41,182 nucleotides of DNA, taken from the NCBI GenBank assembly GCA_016867635.1, contig VGJC01000005.1, positions 1 to 41,182 on the forward strand, written 5' to 3'. Source of the stretch: Candidatus Aminicenantota bacterium. Lineage in GTDB: Bacteria > Acidobacteriota > Aminicenantia > Aminicenantales > Saccharicenantaceae. Below the pieces are notes generated by a model. The model was not told the origin of the DNA and ran no database searches. It worked only from the letters and a program-made list of their open reading frames with translations. Shown here piece by piece: positions 32,478 to 41,182 of the stretch (the first letter of the stretch is position 1; every line of letters begins with the position of its first letter). Position numbers and translations under genes: made by a program.

Positions 32478-33794
32478 TCAGCCGACCTTGCGGGCTTCCT
32501 GCTTGAAGTCCTGCTGCCAGAGCGTCAATCCCGTCACGTCGCCCTTCTCGCCGGTGTGGAACTGGATGCGGATGTAGGGATCGACGGAGAAGAAGAAGGT
32601 CTGGCTTTCCACGTAGAACCTCGTCGGCGCCTGCCCGGTCGGGCGGATGACGAGATAGTAGTCCTCGTGGGTGACCTCCAGCGCGTATTCCGGCGTCACC
32701 TCGTAGCGCCCGACATATCCCGCGTAGATCGACGGATCGAGCCGGTAGAGCGTCTTTTCCACGGGCTTGAAGTCCGGCCATCCATAGACCTCGGCCAGCG
32801 CCCGGAGGACTTCGTCGGCCAGCAGGAGCCCGTTGGCGCTGTTGGTCATGATCACGGCCCCCTGTCCGCGGTAGGGGTAGATGTCGAGCGTGCAGGCGAA
32901 ACCGGCGGTCCGCCCCCTCAGATGGAAGCGCACGTCCTGCCCCGAGCCTTCGATGGCCAACCCGAAGCTCCTCGTCCCGGCCTGCGGAGTGAGCATGGCC
33001 CTGGCGGCGGGCGGAGGGAGAAGGCGCCCACCCTTGTCCATGGCCGAGGCCATGAGATCCGCGGCGAACGAGACGAGCTCGGCGGGCGACGTCCACAGAC
33101 CCGCCGCGGCCGGGGCCGGGTCAAGGAGGGGGCCTCCCTGGACAGGCCGGCCGTCCCGGTCATAGCCCGAGGCCGCCGAGGCCGGCGGGCCCTCCGACGG
33201 CGCGTCCTTGAAAGCGCTGCGGGTCATCCCCAGCGGCCCGAGGACGAGCTCCGAGAGGAGGGCCGGAAAGGGCTTTCCCGCCGAGTCCTCAAGGAGATGT
33301 TGGAGAACGGCGTCCCCGGCCTCAGGATCGTCCGTCAGAAGCTCGCGCAGCGTCACGCGGGCTTGACCGGCGGACTCGTCCGGCGGCCCTTCCCGCTTCT
33401 CGAGCCTCGCATGGGCGGGCCCGTCGAGATCCAGACGGCCTTGGGAGACGAGGATCAGCGCGGCCGCCGCGCTCAAGGGCCGCGCGAGGGCCCCGGCCTG
33501 GAAAAGGGTTTCGGTCGTCGCCGGCTCCTGGGTCCGCGCGTCGAGAACACCGTACGCTTTCGCCCATTCGAGCTCGTGGCGGTCCATAACCGCCAGCGAC
33601 AAGCCGGGGACCCGATAGAAAGGCATACGGGCCGACAGAGCCAGCTTCTCCGGCTTCTGGCCCTTGATGGTCACGGCCCGCAGCAGCCCCTTCTCGACCT
33701 GCTTGATCCTTTTCCCGGTCAGGGACTCCTGAGTTTCGCAGCCGGACAGGAAGATGACGGACATCGCCGCGGCCAAGATCGCTTTTCGGCCCAT
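32478..33794 (-). CDS. Beta-lactamase/PBP-fold lipoprotein lacking SxxK catalytic residues
   Basis: The 438-residue protein begins MGRKAILAAAMSVIFLSGCETQ, a lipoprotein signal with lipobox FLSGC. The body follows the serine beta-lactamase/AmpC-like plan: VPGLSLAVMDRHELEWAKAYGVLD, TLFQAGALARPLSAAAAL and FHLRGRTAGFACTLDIYPYRGQGAVIMTNSANG. In active relatives the second segment reads FxxxSxSKP. Here it is ALAR (A102 and R105), so both Ser and Lys are replaced. The segment that should carry YxN is also shortened (LLTDDPEAGDAVLQHLL). It is therefore probably a non-catalytic binding protein. The start is the ATG 6 bases after a -10 box, without ribosome binding site; the track start 168 bases upstream lies in intergenic DNA. 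Confidence 0.75.
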   Translation of the reverse strand: MGRKAILAAAMSVIFLSGCETQESLTGKRIKQVEKGLLRAVTIKGQKPEKLALSARMPFYRVPGLSLAVMDRHELEWAKAYGVLDARTQEPATTETLFQAGALARPLSAAAALILVSQGRLDLDGPAHARLEKREGPPDESAGQARVTLRELLTDDPEAGDAVLQHLLEDSAGKPFPALLSELVLGPLGMTRSAFKDAPSEGPPASAASGYDRDGRPVQGGPLLDPAPAAAGLWTSPAELVSFAADLMASAMDKGGRLLPPPAARAMLTPQAGTRSFGLAIEGSGQDVRFHLRGRTAGFACTLDIYPYRGQGAVIMTNSANGLLLADEVLRALAEVYGWPDFKPVEKTLYRLDPSIYAGYVGRYEVTPEYALEVTHEDYYLVIRPTGQAPTRFYVESQTFFFSVDPYIRIQFHTGEKGDVTGLTLWQQDFKQEARKVG

Positions 33795-33800
33795 ATAGAT

Positions 33801-33829
33801 ATTGTAGAGTGAATCATGCCTTATAACAA
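33801..33829 (-). promoter_or_regulatory. Leaderless promoter of the beta-lactamase-fold gene
   Basis: TTGTTA (33824-33829, minus strand) and TACAAT (33801-33806) are separated by 17 bases. Only 6 bases lie between the -10 box and the ATG at 33794, so transcription should start on the start codon. Confidence 0.65.
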
Positions 33830-33843
33830 GCACGGCCGGATAC

Positions 33844-33872
33844 GGGGACACGTACTCCTTGTACGTGTCCCC
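33844..33872. repeat. REP-like hairpin, copy 2
   Basis: Perfect 12-bp arms GGGGACACGTAC and GTACGTGTCCCC flank loop TCCTT. It is the second copy of the palindrome at 1149-1177, differing by one arm base and the loop. It lies just upstream of the leaderless promoter of the beta-lactamase-fold gene. Confidence 0.65.
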
Positions 33873-33895
33873 AACTTCTTCCTCAGAGATTGGCG

Positions 33896-33922
33896 GAGGA
33901 TCACCGCGCGGACGGAGACGAC
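33896..33922 (+). repeat. 27-bp direct repeat of the right arm of the large palindrome
   Basis: The 27 bases starting GAGGATCACCGCGCGGACGG recur exactly at 34107-34133. The first copy lies outside the palindrome on its left; the second is part of its right arm. The left copy can therefore also pair with the left arm, offering a competing fold. It may be the remnant of a second, deleted element. Confidence 0.7.
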
Positions 33923-33934
33923 CGCTGACAACAG

Positions 33935-34144
33935 GGCCGAGGGGTGTCGTCGAAGGGAGCATAAAGCGGTGATCCAGCCGGACAGGGGGACGGACGAGGG
34001 TATCCTCGCAGAGGACGGCTCACGATGTCTGAGCCTGCTATCGAGAGGACTAGTCTGGATCCCGCGAGTTTCGTGAGCCGCCGAGCCCGTCCCCCTGGGA
34101 GGCGAAGAGGATCACCGCGCGGACGGAGACGACACCCCGAGGCC
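33935..34144. other. 210-bp nested imperfect palindrome (MITE-like element or structured RNA)
   Basis: Five arm pairs are nested in order. GGCC with GGCC (33935/34141), set off by a GA/GA internal loop. GGGGTGTCGTC with GACGACACCCC (33941/34128). GCGGTGATCC with GGATCACCGC (33966/34109). CAGGGGGACGG with CCGTCCCCCTG (33983/34087). CGGCTCACGA with TCGTGAGCCG (34016/34071). A side hairpin CGAGG-GTAT-CCTCG (33995-34008) sits in the left arm, and the central 45 bases contain the palindrome GACTAGTC. There is no coding frame across it. It fills most of the 403-base gap between 33795 and 34197, whose other contents are the two flanking promoters, the REP-like hairpin and the 27-bp repeat. Confidence 0.65.
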
Positions 34145-34148
34145 GGTC

Positions 34149-34176
34149 TTGACGGGGACGCGCCCTTTGCTATACA
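34149..34176 (+). promoter_or_regulatory. Promoter of the DUF1015 operon
   Basis: TTGACG (34149-34154) and TATACA (34171-34176) are separated by 16 bases. The short leader contains CGGAGG before the ATG at 34198. The -35 box begins five bases after the large palindrome, so the palindrome is not part of this transcript but could affect promoter access. Confidence 0.65.
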
Positions 34177-34197
34177 ACCTGTGCTTCGGAGGTCCTC

Positions 34198-35439
34198 ATG
34201 GCACACATCGAACCCTTCCGGGGCGTCCGGCCCCGAAAAGACATCGCCCATCTCGTCGCCGCGCCGCCCTACGACGTCCTGAGCTCGGAGGAGGCCCGGG
34301 AGATGGCCGCGGGCAACCCGCATTCGTTCCTTCACGTCGGCAAGCCGGAGATCGACCTGCCGCCCGGGACCGACCTCTACTCGGGCGCGGTCTACGCCAA
34401 AGGCCGGGAGAATTTCCGCCGGCTCATCGAGGACGGAACGATCTTCCAAGACGCCGCCGCGAGCTTCTACATCTACAAGCAGGTTTGGGGCGACCACGTC
34501 CAAGTCGGCCTGGTCGCGGCCGCGTCCTGCCAGGACTACCTCGACGGCGTCATCAAGAAGCACGAGCTCACTCGGCCCGACAAGGAGAACGACCGGATGC
34601 GCCACATCGAGACGCTGGGCGCGCAGACCGGCCCCGTTTTCCTGACCTACAAGCGGAGCGACGCGGTCGACGCCCTCGTCGCCCGGGCCATGGAGAAGGG
34701 CCCGGAGTACGACTTCGCGACCGGCGACGGCGTCCGTCACATCTTTTTCGTGGTCGACGACCCCGCCCTTGTCCGGGACATCCGGGGCGCCTTCGCCGCT
34801 CTCCCCTGCCTCTACGTCGCCGACGGCCACCACCGCTCGGCGGCGGCGACCCGCATCAAACAGAAGCGGGACAAGGAGCGCCCGGGCCGCACCGGCCGCG
34901 AGGACGACAACTTCTTCCTGACCGTCATCTTCCCCCACAGCCAGATGAGGATCCTGGCCTACAACCGGGTCGTCAAGGACCTCCACGGCCTCGATCCGGA
35001 GGCCTTTCTGAAGAAGGTCGCCGAGAAATTCGACGTCCGCGACGAGGACCGCGCGGCGCCGCGCAAGAGCAAGGAGTTCTGCCTGTTCCTCGACGGCCGC
35101 TGGCGCGTCCTCGAGGCCAAGCCGGGAACCTACGGCCCCGCCGATCCCATCGGGTCCCTGGACGTCTCCATCCTCCAGACGAACCTCCTGGCCCCGGTCC
35201 TCGGCATCGCCGACCCGAGGACGGACAAGAGGATCGACTTCGTCGGCGGCATCCGGGGCACGGCCGAGCTCGAGAAGCGGGTCCGCGGCGGGGCGTTCCG
35301 GGTGGCCTTCTCGTTTTTCCCGACGACCATCGATCAGCTGTTCGCCGTGGCCGACGCCGGCAAGGTCATGCCGCCGAAGTCGACCTGGTTCGAGCCCAAG
35401 CTCAAGGACGGCCTGGCCGTCCACATGATCGGCGAATGA
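34198..35439 (+). CDS. DUF1015-family protein
   Basis: The 413-residue soluble protein opens MAHIEPFRGVRPRKDIAHLVAAPPYDVLSSEEA, the typical start of DUF1015 proteins. PCLYVADGHHRSAAA and NFFLTVIFPHSQMRILAYNRVV are further family signatures. The family has no settled biochemical role; it is often found next to serine or amino-acid metabolism genes in other genomes, which is not the case here. It has its own promoter and a GGAGG site, and overlaps the HD-domain gene by four bases (ATGA). Confidence 0.9.
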   Translation: MAHIEPFRGVRPRKDIAHLVAAPPYDVLSSEEAREMAAGNPHSFLHVGKPEIDLPPGTDLYSGAVYAKGRENFRRLIEDGTIFQDAAASFYIYKQVWGDHVQVGLVAAASCQDYLDGVIKKHELTRPDKENDRMRHIETLGAQTGPVFLTYKRSDAVDALVARAMEKGPEYDFATGDGVRHIFFVVDDPALVRDIRGAFAALPCLYVADGHHRSAAATRIKQKRDKERPGRTGREDDNFFLTVIFPHSQMRILAYNRVVKDLHGLDPEAFLKKVAEKFDVRDEDRAAPRKSKEFCLFLDGRWRVLEAKPGTYGPADPIGSLDVSILQTNLLAPVLGIADPRTDKRIDFVGGIRGTAELEKRVRGGAFRVAFSFFPTTIDQLFAVADAGKVMPPKSTWFEPKLKDGLAVHMIGE

Positions 35440-36113
35440 CCAAGGCCCCGAAACCCGCGGCCCGGGCCCTGCGTGACGAGCTCGTCGAGGCCGTCCGCCG
35501 CGAGGCCCGCTCCTTTTTCCAGAGCGCCCGGGGCAGCCACGACTGGGACCACACCGAGCGGGTTCTCCAGCTCTGCCTGAGGATCGGCCGCAAGGAGAAG
35601 GCCGACCTCGACGTCCTCCGCCTGGCCGCGCTCCTCCACGACATCGGCCGCGAAGAGGAGGACCGCTCGAACGGCCGTATCTGCCACGGCCGGGCCGGGG
35701 CCGCCCTGGCCCGCCGCGTCCTCGAAAAGCACGGCTTCGACGCCGGAACCGTCCGCAGGGTCGTCCACTGCGTCCGGGCCCACCGGTTCCGAAAAAAAGC
35801 CGTCCCCCGGACCCTCGAGGCCCGCATCCTGTTCGACGCCGACAAGCTCGACTCGATCGGCGCCGTCGGCGTCGGCCGGGCCTTCCTCTTCGCCGGCGAG
35901 ATCGGGGCCCGCCTCCACGACAAGAGCGTCGATGTCCGCCGGACGAAGCCCTACACCCGGGACGACACGGCCTACCGCGAGTACCTCGTCAAGCTGTCGC
36001 GGGTCAGGGACCGGATGACGACCCGAGAGGGAAAGCGCATCGCCGCCGAACGGCACAAGTATATGGTCGCGTTCTTCGGCCGTCTGAGCAAGGAAACGGA
36101 CGGCATCCTCTAG
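35436..36113 (+). CDS. HD-domain phosphohydrolase
   Basis: The 225-residue protein carries the HD metal-site series: [25 protein letters not shown] (HD pair), [14 protein letters not shown] and [18 protein letters not shown] with the last Asp. The order H...HD...D fits YedJ-like HD hydrolases acting on nucleotides or related phosphates. The substrate is unknown. The gene starts inside the stop of DUF1015 (ATGA), so translation is coupled. It has no GYP motif and so is not an HD-GYP enzyme. Confidence 0.88.
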   Translation: MTKAPKPAARALRDELVEAVRREARSFFQSARGSHDWDHTERVLQLCLRIGRKEKADLDVLRLAALLHDIGREEEDRSNGRICHGRAGAALARRVLEKHGFDAGTVRRVVHCVRAHRFRKKAVPRTLEARILFDADKLDSIGAVGVGRAFLFAGEIGARLHDKSVDVRRTKPYTRDDTAYREYLVKLSRVRDRMTTREGKRIAAERHKYMVAFFGRLSKETDGIL

Positions 36114-36129
36114 AACAGAAGGTGAGGCC

Positions 36130-37788
36130 ATGGCTTGGCATCAGGTCTACGATCCCGTTCACACCGCCTGGATGTCCACGCTCCTGGCCGCGCTGCCGAT
36201 CATCGTCCTGCTCGGCGGGCTGGCCGTCTTCCGCCTGAGGGCCCATGTCGCGGCGCTTCTCGGGCTTGGCACGGCCCTCGCCGTCTCCGTCGCCGTCTTC
36301 ACCATGCCCGCCGGCCTGGCCATGCGGACGGCCGCGATGGGCGCCGCCTACGGCCTGTTCCCCATCGGCTGGATCATCCTCAACGTCATCTTCCTCTATC
36401 AGCTGACGGTCGAGACGGGCTCGTTCAAGGTCATGCAGGACAGCCTGACGGGCATCACCCGCGACCGCCGCCTCCAGCTCCTGCTCATCGCCTATTCGTT
36501 CGGCGCCTTTTTCGAGGGAGCGGCCGGCTTCGGCACCCCGGTGGCCGTCACGGCCGCCATCCTCATCGGCCTGGGCTTCCCGCCGCTCCAAGCCTCGGGG
36601 CTATCGCTCATCGCCAACACGGCGCCCGTCGCCTTCGGGGCCCTGGGCACGCCGATCATCGCCCTGGCCGGTGTTACCGGGCTCGATATCCGCGACCTCA
36701 GCGCCATGGTCGGGCGCCAGCTGCCGTTCTTCTCCATCCTCATCCCCTTCTGGCTCGTCTGGGCCTTCTGCGGCTTCCGCAAGACACGCGAAGTCTGGCC
36801 GGCCCTGCTTGTCGCGGGCTTATTCTTCGCCGTGCCCCAGTTCTTGGTCTCGAACTTCCACGGCCCCTGGCTCGTCGACATCCTCTCGTCCGTCCTGTCG
36901 ATCGCCGCCCTGATCGTCTTCCTGAGATTCTGGAAGCCGAAGGGGACGCATTGTCTGCCCGGCGACGAGGTGCCCGCAAACGACCCGGCTACGCCACCCG
37001 CATCCTCCGCGCCCGTCCGTTCACGTAAGGAGATCGCCCGGGCCTGGATGCCCTGGCTCGTGCTGAGCCTGGTCGTCTTCCTCTGGGGCATCCCCCAGGT
37101 CAAGACCCTCCTCGACGGCCTGTTCGCCCTCCGGTTCCCGGTCCCAGGCCTGGATCGGCTTATTCTCCGTGTTCCCCCCATCGTCGCCAAGGAGACGGCC
37201 GAAGCCGCCGTCTACACCTTCAACGCCCTTTCGTTCACCGGCACGGGCATCCTTGTCGCCGCCCTCATCTCGGCGGCCCTGATGAGGGTCTCGGTCCGCC
37301 GGGCGGTCGCGGTCTACGGCCGGACACTCAACCGGGTCCGCTTCTCGCTGTTGACCGTGGCCGCGATGCTGTCGCTCGGGTACGTGACGCGCTACTCGGG
37401 CCTCGACGCGACCCTCGGCCTGGCCTTCGCCCGGACCGGGTTCCTCTATCCGTTCTTCGGGACCCTGCTCGGCTGGCTAGGAGTGGCCTTGACCGGCTCG
37501 GACACCTCATCGAACGTCCTGTTCGGGAGCCTCCAGCGGATCACGGCCGAGCAGCTCGGATTGAGCCCGGTGCTGATGGCCGCGGCCAATAGCTCCGGCG
37601 GAGTCATGGGCAAGATGGTCGACGCCCAGAGCATCGTCGTCGCCAGCACGGCCACCCAGTGGTACGGCCACGAAGGCGAGATCCTGCGCTATGTCTTCTT
37701 CCACAGCCTGGCCCTGGCCGCCCTGATGGGCCTGCTCATCCTCCTCCAGGCCTACGTCTTCCCCTTCACCAAGCTCGTCGTCCGCTGA
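36130..37788 (+). CDS. lldP: L-lactate permease (LctP/LldP family)
   Basis: The 552-residue membrane protein opens [39 protein letters not shown], which matches LctP/GlcA lactate and glycolate permeases. Their signature segments are present: [49 protein letters not shown] and [14 protein letters not shown]. About 13 hydrophobic segments cover the chain. It imports lactate or glycolate with protons. The start has AAGGTGAGG and lies 16 bases after the HD gene, possibly in the same operon. No lactate dehydrogenase is in the window; larE nearby is the only other gene with a lactate link. Confidence 0.92.
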   Translation: MAWHQVYDPVHTAWMSTLLAALPIIVLLGGLAVFRLRAHVAALLGLGTALAVSVAVFTMPAGLAMRTAAMGAAYGLFPIGWIILNVIFLYQLTVETGSFKVMQDSLTGITRDRRLQLLLIAYSFGAFFEGAAGFGTPVAVTAAILIGLGFPPLQASGLSLIANTAPVAFGALGTPIIALAGVTGLDIRDLSAMVGRQLPFFSILIPFWLVWAFCGFRKTREVWPALLVAGLFFAVPQFLVSNFHGPWLVDILSSVLSIAALIVFLRFWKPKGTHCLPGDEVPANDPATPPASSAPVRSRKEIARAWMPWLVLSLVVFLWGIPQVKTLLDGLFALRFPVPGLDRLILRVPPIVAKETAEAAVYTFNALSFTGTGILVAALISAALMRVSVRRAVAVYGRTLNRVRFSLLTVAAMLSLGYVTRYSGLDATLGLAFARTGFLYPFFGTLLGWLGVALTGSDTSSNVLFGSLQRITAEQLGLSPVLMAAANSSGGVMGKMVDAQSIVVASTATQWYGHEGEILRYVFFHSLALAALMGLLILLQAYVFPFTKLVVR

Positions 37789-37844
37789 AACCTCAGTCGG
37801 GCCCGAAGAATTCGGAACGAGTTCTCTTCCATTGGACATGATAT

Positions 37845-39473
37845 TCATCGGGTGTTTGGAGCTTCATGGCGCCGGCGGGCCCGCAGGGCGACGAAGAGCA
37901 GCGCGAACAGGGCGGCGACCAGGCCGATGTGGTACCAGAGCCAGCGGGGCATAGCCAGCCAGCCGAGCCGCGCGTCGCCCCAGTTCCAGAAGTCGCAGGC
38001 GAGCGCGAAGAGGGCGGCGAACCCGACGGCCCAGACCGGCCAGCGGCGCGGCGGATTCATCGCCGGCTTTGAGTCGCCGGGCCGGACGAGGCTGCCGGCG
38101 ACGAGGACCACGGCGGCGGCGGCCACCGCCGGGATCGCCGGAAGCAGCCCGAACGAGGGTAGGAGCTTGAAATGGTAGAGAACGACGAGCGTTTCGCCGG
38201 CGACGATCGAGGCCAAGCCGGCCCAGGCGTTCGTCCGCCGCCACCAGAGCGCGGCGACCGTGACCGGGAAAAGGACCGCCAGGCCGGAGAACGCCTCTGT
38301 GGCGATCTCCAGCAGCGGCGCCCACGGCCGGAGCGCCAGGAGGAAGCCGGCCAAGGCCAGGCCGACGATGGCCATCGAGCGGGGCAGGGGCCGCCTCGGC
38401 ACGGCCGCGCCGGCGATGGCCGCGCCGTCGCGGATGACCATCGAGCTGAGGGTCAGGAGCTGCGAGTCCATCGTCGACATCAGGGCCGCGAGGACCGCGA
38501 CGAGAGCGACCGCGCCGGCCCACGGCGGCAGCAGCCGCGCGATGAGGAGGGGCAGCACCGAGTCGGCCGCCTTCCCTTCCAGTCCGGGTACGGCGAGCCG
38601 GCCGAAGACCCCAAGCGCCACCGGAATGAAAAAGAGGACGCCGGTGATAAGCGGATAGAGGAGCGCGGTCGTCTTGATGACCCGGGAGCCCTTCGCGGCC
38701 AGGAACCTCTGGAAGAGCTGGGGGAACATCGGGTTACAGAGCGACCAGAGGAGCATGTAAGAAAACCAGATGCCGGGCGTGAAGAAGCCGCCCCCCCCGG
38801 GCCGCCCGAAGAGGGCGGGCGCGGTCGCGGCCGCGCTCGCCCCGGCGGCGGCGAAGCCGCCGAACGCGCGCGCCGCCGCGAAGAGCAGGACGGCGAGCGT
38901 CGCCAGCATCAGCAGGCCCTGGAACGCGTCGGTGAGGACATCGCCGCGCAGTCCGCCGAGCAGGACGTAAGCGACCCCGACCGCGACGACGATGCCGGCG
39001 CCCCACTCATAGGGGACGCCGGCCAGCTCCTTGAGCGCGTACCCGGCGCCCATCGGCTGGAGCGCGAGGTAGGGGAGAGTGAAAACGACCATGACAAGCG
39101 TATACGCGGCGTGGAGCGCGCGATTGGGCAGGCGCAGGCGGATCAGCTCCGGCGGCGTCACCGCGCCGAGCTCGCGGGCCGCGCGCATCGCCGGGATGCC
39201 GATGAACAGGAAGGTGAGGGCGATAAAACCGGTGCCGAAGGCCATCACCGGGTAGTAGGCCCAGCCGATGCGGTAGCCGGCCCCGGAGAAGCCGAGGACG
39301 GTGAACGCGGAGAAGTTCGTGGCGGACATCGTCAGCAGCAGCAGGACCGGGCCGAGGGCGCGGTTGGCGAGGAAAAACGCTTCGTGGGTCGCGCCCGAGC
39401 GGCGCCGGGCCAGCGCGCCGAGGCCGACGAGAATGACGAGGTAGGCGGCGATGATCGCGGCGGTCAGGCTCAT
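37845..39473 (-). CDS. Sodium:solute symporter (SSS family)
   Basis: The 542-residue protein has about 13 membrane segments, starting MSLTAAIIAAYLVILVGLGALA. ATHEAFFLANRALGPVLLLLTMSATNFSAFTVLGFSGAGYRIG is the broken first helix of the SSS family. WAGAVALVAVLAALMSTMDSQLLTLSSMVIRD is the sodium-site signature seen in PutP- and PanF-like carriers. It differs clearly from the SGLT-like symporter at 16591, so a small acid or amino acid is likelier than a sugar. A promoter lies about 90 bases upstream. It converges on the lactate permease gene with 56 bases between. Confidence 0.88.
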   Translation of the reverse strand: MSLTAAIIAAYLVILVGLGALARRRSGATHEAFFLANRALGPVLLLLTMSATNFSAFTVLGFSGAGYRIGWAYYPVMAFGTGFIALTFLFIGIPAMRAARELGAVTPPELIRLRLPNRALHAAYTLVMVVFTLPYLALQPMGAGYALKELAGVPYEWGAGIVVAVGVAYVLLGGLRGDVLTDAFQGLLMLATLAVLLFAAARAFGGFAAAGASAAATAPALFGRPGGGGFFTPGIWFSYMLLWSLCNPMFPQLFQRFLAAKGSRVIKTTALLYPLITGVLFFIPVALGVFGRLAVPGLEGKAADSVLPLLIARLLPPWAGAVALVAVLAALMSTMDSQLLTLSSMVIRDGAAIAGAAVPRRPLPRSMAIVGLALAGFLLALRPWAPLLEIATEAFSGLAVLFPVTVAALWWRRTNAWAGLASIVAGETLVVLYHFKLLPSFGLLPAIPAVAAAAVVLVAGSLVRPGDSKPAMNPPRRWPVWAVGFAALFALACDFWNWGDARLGWLAMPRWLWYHIGLVAALFALLFVALRARRRHEAPNTR

Positions 39474-39563
39474 GGTCGCTCCGGAGCGCTATTTTCTCAC
39501 GGGAAAGCGAACGCCCTCCCGGACCGACCGGGATGGCGTGAGCCTGGCATAGTCGGCGCGTTG

Positions 39564-39593
39564 ATGATAGGCGAGGTCCAGGAACGTTGTCAA
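39564..39593 (-). promoter_or_regulatory. Promoter of the SSS symporter gene at 37845
   Basis: A perfect TTGACA (39588-39593, minus strand) and TATCAT (39564-39569) are separated by 18 bases. The leader to the ATG would be about 85 bases. The 216-base gap between the symporter and katG shows nothing else apart from a GC-rich palindrome near 39670. Confidence 0.5.
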
Positions 39594-39689
39594 CAGCCCA
39601 GCGGCCGGTCGATGTCAAAATCCTATTTCTTGGCCGAGGAACGTCAGGAAAGGAAGAGAACACCCGCGATCGCGGCCAGCCCTCGACGT

Positions 39690-41182
<1,493 letters not shown>

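Noticed and set aside
39660-39685. CCGCGATCGCGG palindrome after katG as a terminator
   Set aside because: It is a short self-complementary sequence with no loop and no U-run; GCGATCGC is also frequent by chance in GC-rich DNA.

Overview
Organism and overall character. The window is a gene-dense, high-GC bacterial chromosome segment. It has no tRNA, rRNA, CRISPR array, complete insertion sequence or phage gene that I can see. The gene set points to a Gram-negative heterotroph: Tat-exported oxidoreductases, lipoproteins, a Ser/Thr kinase fused to TolB-like and TPR modules, a large S9 peptidase, SSS-type solute symporters, a GH29 fucosidase and a sulfur-transferase LarE. This mix resembles Acidobacteriota or Aminicenantota (inference, moderate to low confidence). 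Several genes lack a Shine-Dalgarno sequence and have a strong -10 box only 5 to 11 bases before the ATG, so leaderless transcripts look common here.

Layout. 1-1180: SPFH membrane protein with a small ribbon-helix-helix (Arc/CopG-type) regulator on the minus strand. 1250-4941: Tat-exported Fe-S aldo/keto reductase, divergent from three plus-strand genes (secreted unknown, S41-like lipoprotein, small conserved unknown), with a perfect 22-bp palindrome over the divergent promoters. 4951-8765: ABC exporter pair and GH29 alpha-L-fucosidase, minus strand. 8862-9776: TPR lipoprotein. 9777-10044: an unexplained run of hairpins. 10045-13356: larE, a NYN/OST-HTH protein and a Tat-exported sugar-isomerase-like protein. 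13519-18345: small secreted protein, zinc-ribbon protein, Ser/Thr kinase and SSS symporter. 18509-23317: S9 peptidase, DUF2177 protein, PhzF-family enzyme and a VapBC-type toxin-antitoxin pair. 23411-24175: HpcH/HpaI aldolase.

The most interesting region is 24172-32477, a three-gene overlapping operon built around cyclic di-GMP. Gene 1 is a 1183-residue fusion: degenerate receiver, PilZ, YcgR-N-like region, second PilZ, LuxD-type acyltransferase/thioesterase and SAM methyltransferase. Gene 2 is a membrane hybrid histidine kinase with a receiver and an HD-GYP phosphodiesterase. Gene 3 is a 7TM-PAS-GAF-GGDEF diguanylate cyclase with an I-site. Synthesis, breakdown and sensing of c-di-GMP are thus encoded together and physically joined to a two-enzyme module that looks like acyl release plus methyl transfer. 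The operon has a clear promoter and a 105-nt leader with two strong hairpins.

The right part (32478-41182) holds a beta-lactamase-fold lipoprotein that has lost its SxxK catalytic residues, a 400-bp intergenic region with a REP-like hairpin and a 210-bp nested palindrome, a DUF1015/HD-domain pair, a lactate permease, an SSS symporter and the C-terminal part of katG running off the right edge. Function calls rest on motifs read by eye. Promoters and RNA structures are visual predictions, not computed folds.
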